Assembly (NCBI GenBank): GCA_017429525.1
Contig: JAFROT010000048.1
Coordinates: 55,063 to 119,062 of the forward strand
Reading direction: 5' to 3'
Length of the DNA stretch: 64,000 nucleotides
From: Bacteroidaceae bacterium
GTDB lineage: Bacteria; Bacteroidota; Bacteroidia; Bacteroidales; Bacteroidaceae
The translations under genes and the position numbers were made by a program. Positions 15,942 through 27,096 of the stretch are shown here, piece after piece. Under the pieces are notes generated by a model. That model worked only from the letters and a program-made list of their open reading frames with translations. It did no database searches and was not told the DNA's origin. Every line of letters starts with the position of its first letter. Position 1 is the stretch's first letter.

Positions 15942-16021
15942 AGTTGCTCTTGGCAAGCAGAGTTGTTGTGCAAAAATTGTTAAATAGGCCATGGCTATTT
16001 GTTGTTCTGTTTTTTTTGTGC

Positions 16022-16029
16022 TACCTTTG
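16022..16029 (+). promoter_or_regulatory. -33/-7 promoter for the TonB receptor
   Basis: TACCTTTG with TTTG at 15998-16001, 20 nt apart. The start codon is 36 nt downstream. Confidence 0.7.
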
Positions 16030-16065
16030 CACCCGTTTTTAGTTCAATCAAGCAAATCATAATTG

Positions 16066-18429
16066 ATGAAAAAAGCCTTATTCTTATTTCTTGTCTTCGT
16101 TATCGCTGCAGCCAGTGCTCGGGCACAGCGTGTCACCGTCTGCGGCCACATCACGGACTCACTCTCGCGCGAGACGCTTATAGGCGCAACCGCACGTGCG
16201 CTCGGTAGCCTCGACGGCACCACGTCCAACTCCTTCGGCTTCTACAGTCTTACCCTGCCAGCCGGCGAGGTCGTCCTTAGCTATTCCTATTCGGGCTATC
16301 AACCTACGGAGTTGCGGCTGAGCCTGAAGCGCGACACGGTCATTAATGTCAGCCTGCGGGCTAAGGACTTGATGCGCGAGGTGGTCGTTGAGGCCGACCG
16401 CACGGATGCCGGCCTGTATGCCACCGGCATGGGCATCACCGATGTGTCTGTAAGCCAGATAGAGCATACACCAGCGCTGCTCGGCGAGACCGACGTCATC
16501 CGCACACTGCAGTTGCTGCCCGGCGTGCAGTCGGGCATGAATGGTATGGCAGGCCTTTACGTCCGCGGCGGAGCGGGCGACGAGAATCTCATCATGCTCG
16601 ATGGCGTGCCTATCTACAAGGTCGACCATCTGTTTGGCTTCTTCTCGGTGTTCACGCCCGAGGCTATGAAGAAGGTGACGTTCTACAAAAGTTCGTTTCC
16701 CGCTCGCTACAATGGCCGCCTCTCATCAATCGTCGACGTGCGTACGCGCGACGGCGATATGCAGCACTACCATGGCACCGCAAGCATAGGCCTGCTCAGC
16801 AGTCGCCTGAATTTCGAGGGCCCGATCATCAAGGACCGCACCTCGTTCAGCCTCTCGGCACGCACCAGCTACTGGAGTTGGGTGGCGCGCCCTTTCATGC
16901 CCAAGGACTCGAAGTTCGGCTATACGTTCTACGACCTTAATGCCAAACTCAACCACCGCTTCTCCGACCGCGACCGCCTCTACCTGAGCTTCTATCAGGG
17001 GCAGGACCGCCTAAAGAGCGACTATGAAGACTACTGGGGGGACCACGGCGAGTACACCGAGCGCTATGGCGACCGAATGCACTGGGGCAATACGTTGGCC
17101 TCGCTGCGCTGGAACCATGTCTTCACCGACCAGCTCTTTGCCAATGCCACTGTCTCGACGAACAACTATAAGATGCGCCTCAAGAGCTACGACAATCTGG
17201 CTGAGCCCAGCGGCGCGGCTGATAATGCTTCGTCAAAATACAATTCGAGTATTCACGACCTAACGGCTCAGATCGACTTCGACTACGACCCGCGTCCGCA
17301 GCACCGCATACAGTTCGGAGCGGCCTATACGCGCCACAACTTCAGACCGGAGACCTCGTCGAACCAGCTGATACAGTCGTCGGCAGGCAAAGTGCTGATC
17401 GACACGGCTTACATTATGCCCGCCCGGAAGATCCCCGCCGATGAGGCTATGGTGTATGCCGAGGACAACTGGCGGGTGACACGTGCCCTGCACCTGACGC
17501 CGGGACTGGCATATACGCTCTTCCACGTCGACGGCACCACATACAGCGCCTTGCAGCCGCGCCTGTCGCTGCGGTGGCAGGCGGCCGAGGCGTGGGCCTT
17601 GAAGGCGGCCTACTCTGAGATGGCGCAGTACATCCACCTGCTCACGTCGATGCCCATCGCCATGCCTACCGACCTGTGGGTGCCCATCACCCGCAATATC
17701 AAGCCGGAGCGGGCCAGCCAGTACTCCTTGGGCGCTTATTTCACAGGCCTTAAGGGCTGGGAGATGTCGGTCGAGGGCTACTACAAGAATCTTCGCAACG
17801 TCCTCGAGTACCGCGACGGCATGAGCTTCTTCGGCTTCTCGGGCTCGTGGGAGAACCTTGTGGCCGTAGGCACAGGACGTGCGGCGGGGCTTGAGTTCCT
17901 GCTTCGCAAGACCAGCGGCCGCACTACGGGTTGGCTGGCATATACGCTGGCCAAGAGCACCCGCAAGTTCAGCCGCGACAGCGGAGTGAACGACGGGCAT
18001 CGCTTCCCCTTCACCTTCGACCGCCGCCACACGCTGAACCTTGTGGTCAACCACAAGTTCTCGCAGCGCCTCGACCTCGACGGCACATGGATGTTCCATT
18101 CGGGCGAAGCAGCTACCCTGGCCACGCAAAAAGGTATAGTGATGAACCCCGACGACGGCACGCTGAAAGAGGTTTACTATGTGCCCTCGCGCAACAACTA
18201 TCGTCTGCCGTGCAGTCACACCCTCTCGCTCGGGCTGAACATTCGCAAGCAACTCAAATGCAAAGCCGAACGGACGTGGAACATCAGCCTCTACAATGCC
18301 TACAACGCCATGAATCCTACGCTCGTCTATCGCAAGGAAGACAACGTGGGCAACTACCGCCACGACAAGCTGACGAAGTACACGCTGCTGCCGTGCATAC
18401 CCTCGTTCACTCTAACTTATAAATGGTAA
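16066..18429 (+). CDS. TonB-dependent receptor with carboxypeptidase-like N-domain
   Basis: 787 residues. A signal peptide ends ASARAQ. A CarboxypepD_reg-like beta-sandwich spans about 22-105 (VCGHITDSLSRETLIGATA), and a plug domain about 110-220 (LYVRGGAGDENLIMLDGVPIY, ARYNGRLSSIVDVRTRDG). A 22-strand-type barrel fills the rest, ending SFTLTYKW with a terminal aromatic. ATG at 16066 is preferred over the adjacent TTG at 16063. It would import a substrate across the outer membrane with TonB energy. The DUF4249 lipoprotein follows by 4 nt, a recurrent pair in Bacteroidota. No SusD is present, so the ligand is probably not a Sus-type glycan. Confidence 0.92.
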   Translation: MKKALFLFLVFVIAAASARAQRVTVCGHITDSLSRETLIGATARALGSLDGTTSNSFGFYSLTLPAGEVVLSYSYSGYQPTELRLSLKRDTVINVSLRAKDLMREVVVEADRTDAGLYATGMGITDVSVSQIEHTPALLGETDVIRTLQLLPGVQSGMNGMAGLYVRGGAGDENLIMLDGVPIYKVDHLFGFFSVFTPEAMKKVTFYKSSFPARYNGRLSSIVDVRTRDGDMQHYHGTASIGLLSSRLNFEGPIIKDRTSFSLSARTSYWSWVARPFMPKDSKFGYTFYDLNAKLNHRFSDRDRLYLSFYQGQDRLKSDYEDYWGDHGEYTERYGDRMHWGNTLASLRWNHVFTDQLFANATVSTNNYKMRLKSYDNLAEPSGAADNASSKYNSSIHDLTAQIDFDYDPRPQHRIQFGAAYTRHNFRPETSSNQLIQSSAGKVLIDTAYIMPARKIPADEAMVYAEDNWRVTRALHLTPGLAYTLFHVDGTTYSALQPRLSLRWQAAEAWALKAAYSEMAQYIHLLTSMPIAMPTDLWVPITRNIKPERASQYSLGAYFTGLKGWEMSVEGYYKNLRNVLEYRDGMSFFGFSGSWENLVAVGTGRAAGLEFLLRKTSGRTTGWLAYTLAKSTRKFSRDSGVNDGHRFPFTFDRRHTLNLVVNHKFSQRLDLDGTWMFHSGEAATLATQKGIVMNPDDGTLKEVYYVPSRNNYRLPCSHTLSLGLNIRKQLKCKAERTWNISLYNAYNAMNPTLVYRKEDNVGNYRHDKLTKYTLLPCIPSFTLTYKW

Positions 18430-18433
18430 GGCC

Positions 18434-19465
18434 ATGAAGAAAGCATTTTTTCTCTTAGCAACAGCAGCTCTGACGGCCATGGTGGCTTGCGAGCACGACA
18501 TAGATATCCGCACCGACCACGAACAGCCACAGCTGAGCCTGCACGGCTACCTCTCGGCCGACTCGGCCGTCAACCACCTCGTAGTGGGCATGACGGGCGT
18601 TGACCAGGCTACCATCGTTCACCAGGCTCATGTGGAAGTCTATGTGAACGGTGAGTTCCGCGAGAAATGCAAAGCCGACGGCGACACGCGCCGCTACCTC
18701 ATCACTACTCCTTTCCATCCGGGCGACCGCGTACGAATCGAGGTGGCTACGACCGACGGCAAGCGCCAAGCCTTTGTAGAGGAAACTGTGCCGCAGCCAG
18801 TCGGTGGTATCAAGGGCGTCAAGGCGCAGCTGGTGGAAGAACATAAGTTCTTGAGCGAATACGGCTACACCGACGAAACGGCCGACGCTTTCGAACTGAG
18901 ACTGACGTTTGCCGACAATCGCGGCTCGACAGATTTCTACCGCTTGGCAGCGCCGCTCGTGGGAGCTATGCGCGAGCATCGCTACGTAGGTCCTGACGGC
19001 GAATACATGGATGACATCGATAGCGTGACGGTGCCGGTGGCGTTCGACTGCACTCAGGATCCCATACTCATGGAGGGCAACACCATAAAGCCCAGCAGCG
19101 ACCTCGATATGCCTACCGTGGGCAACGTCATCAACCGCTACGGCGTGTTCACCGACAAACTCTTCTGCGACAACGAGGCCTCGCTCTGCGTGTATCTGCC
19201 GTTGACGTTCAGGAAGAGCCTTGCCGGAATGTATGACTACGGAACAATCTTCACGCTGCTGGAGGGCACGGCTACAGTGGCCGTCGAGAGCATCACGGAA
19301 AGCGAGTACTACTACCTGAAAGCATTGAATACCAGCGAGTCGGAGACTTACGAGGACAACCACGACCTGTCTGGCCCTATCCGCCTGCCGTCGAACGTAC
19401 ACGGAGGAACGGGCTTCGTCGGCTTCAGGGCATCGGCGTCGGTGAAGTGCACTTTGATTAGGTAA
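18434..19465 (+). CDS. DUF4249 lipoprotein, partner of TonB receptor
   Basis: 343 residues. The signal peptide ends in a lipobox (AMVACE, Cys about residue 19). The N-terminal EHDIDIRTDHEQPQLSLHGYLS followed by a carboxypeptidase-regulatory-like segment (VEVYVNGEFREKC) is typical of DUF4249. These lipoproteins accompany TonB receptors and probably act at the outer membrane as ligand-capture or lid components, by analogy with SusD. The gene starts 4 nt after the receptor stop and ends at a terminator. Confidence 0.88.
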   Translation: MKKAFFLLATAALTAMVACEHDIDIRTDHEQPQLSLHGYLSADSAVNHLVVGMTGVDQATIVHQAHVEVYVNGEFREKCKADGDTRRYLITTPFHPGDRVRIEVATTDGKRQAFVEETVPQPVGGIKGVKAQLVEEHKFLSEYGYTDETADAFELRLTFADNRGSTDFYRLAAPLVGAMREHRYVGPDGEYMDDIDSVTVPVAFDCTQDPILMEGNTIKPSSDLDMPTVGNVINRYGVFTDKLFCDNEASLCVYLPLTFRKSLAGMYDYGTIFTLLEGTATVAVESITESEYYYLKALNTSESETYEDNHDLSGPIRLPSNVHGGTGFVGFRASASVKCTLIR

Positions 19466-19472
19466 ATAAATG

Positions 19473-19510
19473 CAGCCAAGTGAATAGTTGATTTCACTTG
19501 GCTGTATATG
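19473..19510. terminator. Terminator between DUF4249 and uvrA
   Basis: Perfect 12-bp arms CAGCCAAGTGAA (19473-19484) and TTCACTTGGCTG (19493-19504), then a T-rich run. Confidence 0.85.
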
Positions 19511-19561
19511 TTTTTGATGGTTCTTGTATATCAGAGGGGGACTTCACAGGAGCGTGGGCAC

Positions 19562-22515
<2,954 letters not shown>

Positions 22516-22519
<4 letters not shown>

Positions 22520-23250
22520 TCCATACCTCCGCTCTCTCCACCAGTCGTTTCAGCGCTCGTCAGGACGTTGATGTCCTTGCGGATATGGTAGACGCGTCCG
22601 TCGGCTCCTTTAGCCACTACGTTGACGAAGTAAACGCCGTCCTTGACCTTCTTGCCGTTCACCTTGCCGTCCCATTCACCATTGACGTCGTTCCAGGAAT
22701 AGAGCTTCTGTCCCCAGCGATTGAAGATGGTGGCCTTGAACTCGACGATACTCTGATGCTTCTTGACGCGATAGGTGTTGTTCCAGCCGTCGCCGTTGGG
22801 CGAGAAGGCATTCGGCATCTCGAGCTGGCTCTGCTGCACCGAGACGGAGAAGGTGGTGGGCTGTTCGCCTTCGGCAGGATAGGTGATGGTGTCGCCGTCG
22901 AGCACGAAGGTGGCTCTCAGCTCCACAATGAAGGCGCCGCTGTGAAGGAAGGTGTACTCCATGTCCTCTTCGAAGCGGTGGACGATGACGTTGTCGGGGT
23001 CGGAGCTATCGTAGATGAGCCATTCATAGCGGGAGGCGTAGCCGTCATCTCCGTCGGGATTAGCACGGAAGACGCCTTTGACTGGGGCTGAACCAGAGAA
23101 ACTCTCGGCTTCCTCTTCGACCGCCTCGCCATCGTCGTTGGTGTAGCTGAAGGTGGCGGTGGGGGTGCAGGTCTGAGCGCTGACCTGAGTCAGCGGTAGT
23201 GCGGAGATGGCGCTGAAGAGGAGCGCAAGAAGGGTTTTGTTGAAGGTCAT
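22516..23250 (-). CDS. Secreted protein with CHU_C (gliding/T9SS type B-like) C-terminal domain
   Basis: 244 residues with a signal peptide (ending TQVSAQ). A PKD/Ig-like segment covers about 27-135 ([35 protein letters not shown]). The C-terminal domain at about 145-232 shows [28 protein letters not shown] and [17 protein letters not shown]. This pattern is the CHU_C domain used in cell-surface proteins and as a type IX secretion sorting signal. Whether a type IX system is present cannot be judged here. It lies 50 nt after pfkA and overlaps uvrA by 4 nt. Confidence 0.82.
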
Positions 23251-23300
23251 AACAAGGAATGAAACGGCAGTGATGTGAGTGGGGTAGAGAGGATAAGGGA

Positions 23301-24281
23301 TTAGAGGGAGAGGACTTCGAGCGCGGTGATGAGCTCGCGCTTCAGCGGCTTGTCGCTCTTGACGGCGCTGGAGAACGGCACGTAGACGATGTCGTCGTTC
23401 TTGATGCCGATCATGACGTTGCGTTGCCCGTCGAGCAGGGCGTTGATGGCGCCGACGCCCATGCGCGAAGCCAGGATGCGGTCCTGTGCTGAAGGCGAGC
23501 CGCCGCGCTGGAGGTGTCCGAGGATGGAGACGCGGACGTCATACTGCGGATATTCGTTGCGGACGCGCTCGGCATAGTACATAGCGCCGCATTTGGGGCT
23601 CTCGGAGACGATGACAATGCTGGACGACTTGGACTTGCGGATGCCGCGTCCGATGAATTGTGCCAGCTGGTCGACATGGGTCTGCTCTTCGGGGATGATG
23701 GCGGCCTCGGCGCCTGCCGCGATGGCTGAGTTCTGAGCCAGGAAGCCTGCGTCACGACCCATCACCTCGATGAAGAAGATGCGCTCGTGGGAATTGGCCG
23801 TATCGCGAATCTTGTCGACGCATTCCATGATGGTGTTCAACGAGGTGTCGTAACCGATGGTCAGATCGGTGCCGTTCAGGTCGTTGTCGATGGTGCCGGG
23901 GAGGCCGATGCAGGGTACGTCAAACTCTGCAGCAAAATTGCGCGCTCCCGTGAGCGAGCCGTTTCCGCCGATGACCACGAGGGCATCGATGCCCTGCGCT
24001 TTCATGTTCTCGTAGGCCTTTTGACGCCCTTCCTCGGTCATGAAGTCCTTGGACCGAGCGGTTTTGAGAATCGTGCCTCCACGGCCGATAATGCCAGAGA
24101 CGCTCTCGGTGGTAAACTCGCGTATCTCATTGTGGATGAGACCTTCGTATCCGCGATAGATTCCTTTGACGGTGAAGCCGTTGGCAATAGCGGCACGGGT
24201 CACCGCACGGATGGCGGCATTCATTCCAGGGGCATCACCACCGCTGGTGAGCACTCCGATGCAGTTGATATTTCTTCTCAT
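23301..24281 (-). CDS. pfkA: 6-phosphofructokinase
   Basis: 326 residues, the standard length. Motifs: [15 protein letters not shown] at the ATP site, [28 protein letters not shown] with the catalytic Asp of TIDND, and [11 protein letters not shown] for fructose-6-phosphate binding. It phosphorylates fructose-6-phosphate in glycolysis. The GGNGS loop carries Asn where the E. coli enzyme has Asp (GGDGS), a possible effect on metal/nucleotide contact. The gene precedes the CHU_C gene and uvrA on the same strand. Confidence 0.95.
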   Translation of the reverse strand: MRRNINCIGVLTSGGDAPGMNAAIRAVTRAAIANGFTVKGIYRGYEGLIHNEIREFTTESVSGIIGRGGTILKTARSKDFMTEEGRQKAYENMKAQGIDALVVIGGNGSLTGARNFAAEFDVPCIGLPGTIDNDLNGTDLTIGYDTSLNTIMECVDKIRDTANSHERIFFIEVMGRDAGFLAQNSAIAAGAEAAIIPEEQTHVDQLAQFIGRGIRKSKSSSIVIVSESPKCGAMYYAERVRNEYPQYDVRVSILGHLQRGGSPSAQDRILASRMGVGAINALLDGQRNVMIGIKNDDIVYVPFSSAVKSDKPLKRELITALEVLSL

Positions 24282-24365
24282 AGTGAATGGGCTTTATGAA
24301 GTTAATGAATGAAATCGATGAAATGGTGAAACTTACTGTATGGTAAAATAATATTGGGCAGCCCG

Positions 24366-25055
24366 TCAGTTCGTCGGCTCAATATCCGTAATCTCCTCGG
24401 CCTCAGCTTCGCGAGGTGCCTCGGCAGTCTCGGCAGCGGACATCTCGGCTTCGAGACGGCGGCGGAACCTATAGAAGCGAATGCCGAACAGGAACTCTGT
24501 GACACCATAGATGATATAGGCGATGCCCAGGATGGTGAAGGGCAGCGCTGCTGCTTCGAGTGGTTTGAGGATGATGAAGATGCCAGCGGCCGTGACCAGC
24601 AACGGCAGGATGAAGAGCGACCATGAGATGGGCGCCAGGTCACGCAAGCGGACAAGGGTGATAATCTGTGTGATGCCGACGAGGATGAGTAGGGCGCCCA
24701 GCACGTACATCAGATAATTGACGAACTGCGCCGGGAAGCAGAGCAGGAAGACGCCGAAGGCTACGGAACCGATGCCTGCAAAGGGGAAGATAGGTGTCAT
24801 CCGCGAAGGGATGATGACGGTATCGGTGGCTGCACCGTCGCCCGCAGGGTTGTCGGCCAAGGCCTGGGCACGGTGCTCTGCCTTGCGCACGCGCGATGAA
24901 TTAATGAAATAACCAATGACTGCGATAATGCCGGAAATGATGAACAAACCGCCGATGATTTGCACCAGCAGGACGGTCATCTCCGTGGGGTTACTCACCA
25001 GCAGAAAGCCGATTAGCATTGCGCATAAAGCGCGGAAAATGGAGCGAGTAAGCAT
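24366..25055 (-). CDS. HdeD/DUF308-type membrane protein
   Basis: 229 residues from MLTRSIFRALC (25055). About six hydrophobic segments are arranged as tandem two-helix repeats (VQIIGGLFIISGIIAVIGYF, YLMYVLGALLILVGITQII, FTILGIAYIIYGVTEFLFGI), characteristic of the DUF308/HdeD family. The C-terminal tail is acidic and Glu/Ala-rich. In enterobacteria HdeD aids acid resistance; here the role is unknown. The -7 box at 25084 gives a short leader. The gene is divergent from NIF3. Confidence 0.82.
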   Translation of the reverse strand: MLTRSIFRALCAMLIGFLLVSNPTEMTVLLVQIIGGLFIISGIIAVIGYFINSSRVRKAEHRAQALADNPAGDGAATDTVIIPSRMTPIFPFAGIGSVAFGVFLLCFPAQFVNYLMYVLGALLILVGITQIITLVRLRDLAPISWSLFILPLLVTAAGIFIILKPLEAAALPFTILGIAYIIYGVTEFLFGIRFYRFRRRLEAEMSAAETAEAPREAEAEEITDIEPTN

Positions 25056-25076
25056 AAAAAGTCCTTTTTTTCGGGG

Positions 25077-25084
25077 CAAAGATA
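25077..25084 (-). promoter_or_regulatory. TAnnTTTG -7 box for the HdeD-like gene
   Basis: TATCTTTG on the minus strand, 21 nt upstream of the ATG at 25055. This supports that start rather than the upstream in-frame one. Confidence 0.6.
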
Positions 25085-25127
25085 GAAAAAGTTTGGCAAT
25101 TATGATTCAAGATTCACAATTTATTTG

Positions 25128-25135
25128 TATCTTTG
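25128..25135 (+). promoter_or_regulatory. TAnnTTTG -7 box for NIF3
   Basis: TATCTTTG, 23 nt upstream of the GTG at 25159. It lies downstream of the in-frame ATG at 25102, which argues against that start. Confidence 0.65.
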
Positions 25136-25158
25136 CACCCACAAAAGCGCATCAAGAC

Positions 25159-25968
25159 GTGAAAATCAAGGAAATCATTGCCGCCCTTGAACGATTCGCG
25201 CCTCTGCCCTTGCAGGAGAGCTATGATAATGCCGGCCTGCAATGCGGACTGACAGAGACGGAGGTTTCAGGGGCCTTATTGTGTCTGGACGTCACTGAAG
25301 AAGTCCTGCGTGAAGCCATCGACTTGGGATGCAACCTTGTCGTGAGTCATCATCCGTTGCTCTTCCACGGGCTGAAGCAGGTGAGCGATGCCAACCTGGT
25401 GCAGCGCTGCATTCGGATAGCCGTGCAGAACGACCTTTGTATCTACTCGGCTCATACCAATCTGGACAATGCCGAGGATGGCGTCAACTTCCGCATCGCT
25501 GAGAAATTGGGACTCATAGACGTGCAGTTCATTGCTCCGCGGACGATGCGCGTCAGCGATGGGGTAGGAGAGCGGACTGTGCGTGCTGGTAGTGGCGTGC
25601 TGGGCTATCTGCCTCAAGCCGAGGACTCATTGGCCTTCCTGCAGCGCGTCAAGCAGGCTTTCGATGTCGAGGCCCTGCAGCATAACGAGTTGCTCGAACG
25701 GCCCATCCAGAGCGTAGCCGTCTGTGGCGGCGCGGGCGACTTCATGCTCGATGACGCAATTCGTGCCGAGGCCGATGCTTTTCTCACGGGTGAGATGCAT
25801 TACCACAACTGGTTCGGACATGAGCAGGAACTGCAAATAGCGGTCCTTGGCCACTACGAGAGCGAGCAGTTCACGCGCGAGATCTTCCGCGAAGTCATCG
25901 AACGTGCCGCCGCTCAGCTGCCCGTCTATGACACTGAAGTCACGACTAATCCGATACAGATACTCTGA
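25159..25968 (+). CDS. NIF3-family dinuclear-metal protein
   Basis: 269 residues with a GTG start. The frame is open upstream, but the -7 box and the family N-terminus (VKIKEIIAALERFAPLPLQESYDNAGLQ) place the start here. Metal-binding motifs are present: SHHPLLF, YSAHTNLDNA and GEMHYHNW with GHYESEQF. The family forms hexameric rings with two metals per subunit; it is often labelled GTP cyclohydrolase I type 2, but the physiological role is unsettled. It lacks the inserted PII-like domain of longer homologues. The zinc-ribbon gene follows after 52 nt and is probably co-transcribed, a common pairing. Confidence 0.9.
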   Translation: MKIKEIIAALERFAPLPLQESYDNAGLQCGLTETEVSGALLCLDVTEEVLREAIDLGCNLVVSHHPLLFHGLKQVSDANLVQRCIRIAVQNDLCIYSAHTNLDNAEDGVNFRIAEKLGLIDVQFIAPRTMRVSDGVGERTVRAGSGVLGYLPQAEDSLAFLQRVKQAFDVEALQHNELLERPIQSVAVCGGAGDFMLDDAIRAEADAFLTGEMHYHNWFGHEQELQIAVLGHYESEQFTREIFREVIERAAAQLPVYDTEVTTNPIQIL

Positions 25969-26020
25969 GGAGGAGTAAAGAATGAATCATTAAATCCTAT
26001 AAAATCATATATTATCGTTT

Positions 26021-26860
26021 ATGGCAAGAGAAAGAAAAGATCCTCAGGACCTCAGCATCGAGGATAAACTGAAGAATTTGTACCAGCTGCAGACCATGCT
26101 CTCCGAGATCGACTCGATCAAGACTCTTCGCGGTGAGCTCCCGCTGGAAGTGCAGGATCTGGAGGACGAGATTGAAGGCCTCACAACCCGCATCGACAAG
26201 ATCCAGGCCGATATCGCCGGCCTGCAGGATGAGATGGCTCGTCGTCGCATCGGCATGCAGGACAATAACGCCAATATCGAGCGCTATACTCAGCAACTCG
26301 ACAACGTCCGCAACAACCGCGAATATGAAAACCTGACGAAGGAGATTGAATACCTTCAGCTCGACAATCAGCTCAACGAGAAGAAACTGCGCGAGGCTAA
26401 CTCGGCCATCGAGGCCAAGCAGGAAGAAATCCGTAGGTGCTCTGATGCTGTCACCGAGCGTCGCGACGATCTCGACGTGAAGAAGAGCGAGCTCGACGAG
26501 ATTATCTCCGAGACGCGCGCTGAAGAAGAGAAACTCCGTGAGCGTTCGAAGAACCTCGAACTGACTATCGAGCCGCGTCTACTCTCTGCTTTCAAGCGCA
26601 TCCGCAAGAACTCACGCAACGGCTTGGGCATCGTCTACGTCCAGCGCGATGCTTGCGGCGGTTGCTTCAACAAGATTCCGCCTCAGCGTCAGCTCGACAT
26701 CCGCATGCGCAAGAAGATCATAGTCTGCGAGTACTGCGGCCGCATCATGATCGACCCAGAACTGGCAGGTGTACAGCTCAACAAACCAGTCGAGGAGAAG
26801 CCTAAGCGCCGTCGTCGTAAAGCCGACAAGAAGGCCGACGAGAAACCGGCTGAGGATTGA
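26021..26860 (+). CDS. Coiled-coil protein with C4-type zinc ribbon (CT398/DUF164 family)
   Basis: 279 residues. Residues about 10-190 form a long charged coiled-coil hairpin. A zinc ribbon at about 213-245 has CGGC and CEYCG pairs. The C-terminus is a Lys/Arg-rich tail (PKRRRRKADKKADEK). The family is called a nucleic-acid-binding zinc ribbon protein; no precise function is known. It follows NIF3 and ends at a terminator. Confidence 0.88.
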   Translation: MARERKDPQDLSIEDKLKNLYQLQTMLSEIDSIKTLRGELPLEVQDLEDEIEGLTTRIDKIQADIAGLQDEMARRRIGMQDNNANIERYTQQLDNVRNNREYENLTKEIEYLQLDNQLNEKKLREANSAIEAKQEEIRRCSDAVTERRDDLDVKKSELDEIISETRAEEEKLRERSKNLELTIEPRLLSAFKRIRKNSRNGLGIVYVQRDACGGCFNKIPPQRQLDIRMRKKIIVCEYCGRIMIDPELAGVQLNKPVEEKPKRRRRKADKKADEKPAED

Positions 26861-26896
26861 TACCTCTGTGCGCTTAGATGAAATTCCTCTTTTTAA

Positions 26897-26936
26897 CAGT
26901 TGGCTGCCATTTTCCGTGCAGCCAACTGCTGTTTTA
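26897..26936 (+). terminator. Terminator after the zinc-ribbon gene
   Basis: Perfect 11-bp arms CAGTTGGCTGC (26897-26907) and GCAGCCAACTG (26918-26928), followed by CTGTTTTAG. Confidence 0.8.
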
Positions 26937-27022
26937 GGCACTTTAGGCATAGAAAATAAAGGAAAGTAGCACTGAAGTATGATTTTTTTTGCTTTAATGG
27001 CTTGTCGTTCAAAGAATTTTTG

Positions 27023-27030
27023 TACCTTTG
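27023..27030 (+). promoter_or_regulatory. TAnnTTTG -7 box for rpsA
   Basis: TACCTTTG, giving a leader of about 60 nt before the ATG at 27097. Confidence 0.65.
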
Positions 27031-27096
27031 CGCCCGACTTTCAAACAACATAAAGTCTAATCTTATCAACATTTATTCATTTTTTTAATTCACTCA

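Noticed and set aside
16063-16065. TTG as start of the TonB receptor
   Set aside because: An ATG follows immediately and begins the signal peptide in the usual way.
25102-25158. ATG at 25102 as start of NIF3
   Set aside because: It lies upstream of the -7 box, so would not be on the transcript; family alignment begins at the GTG at 25159.
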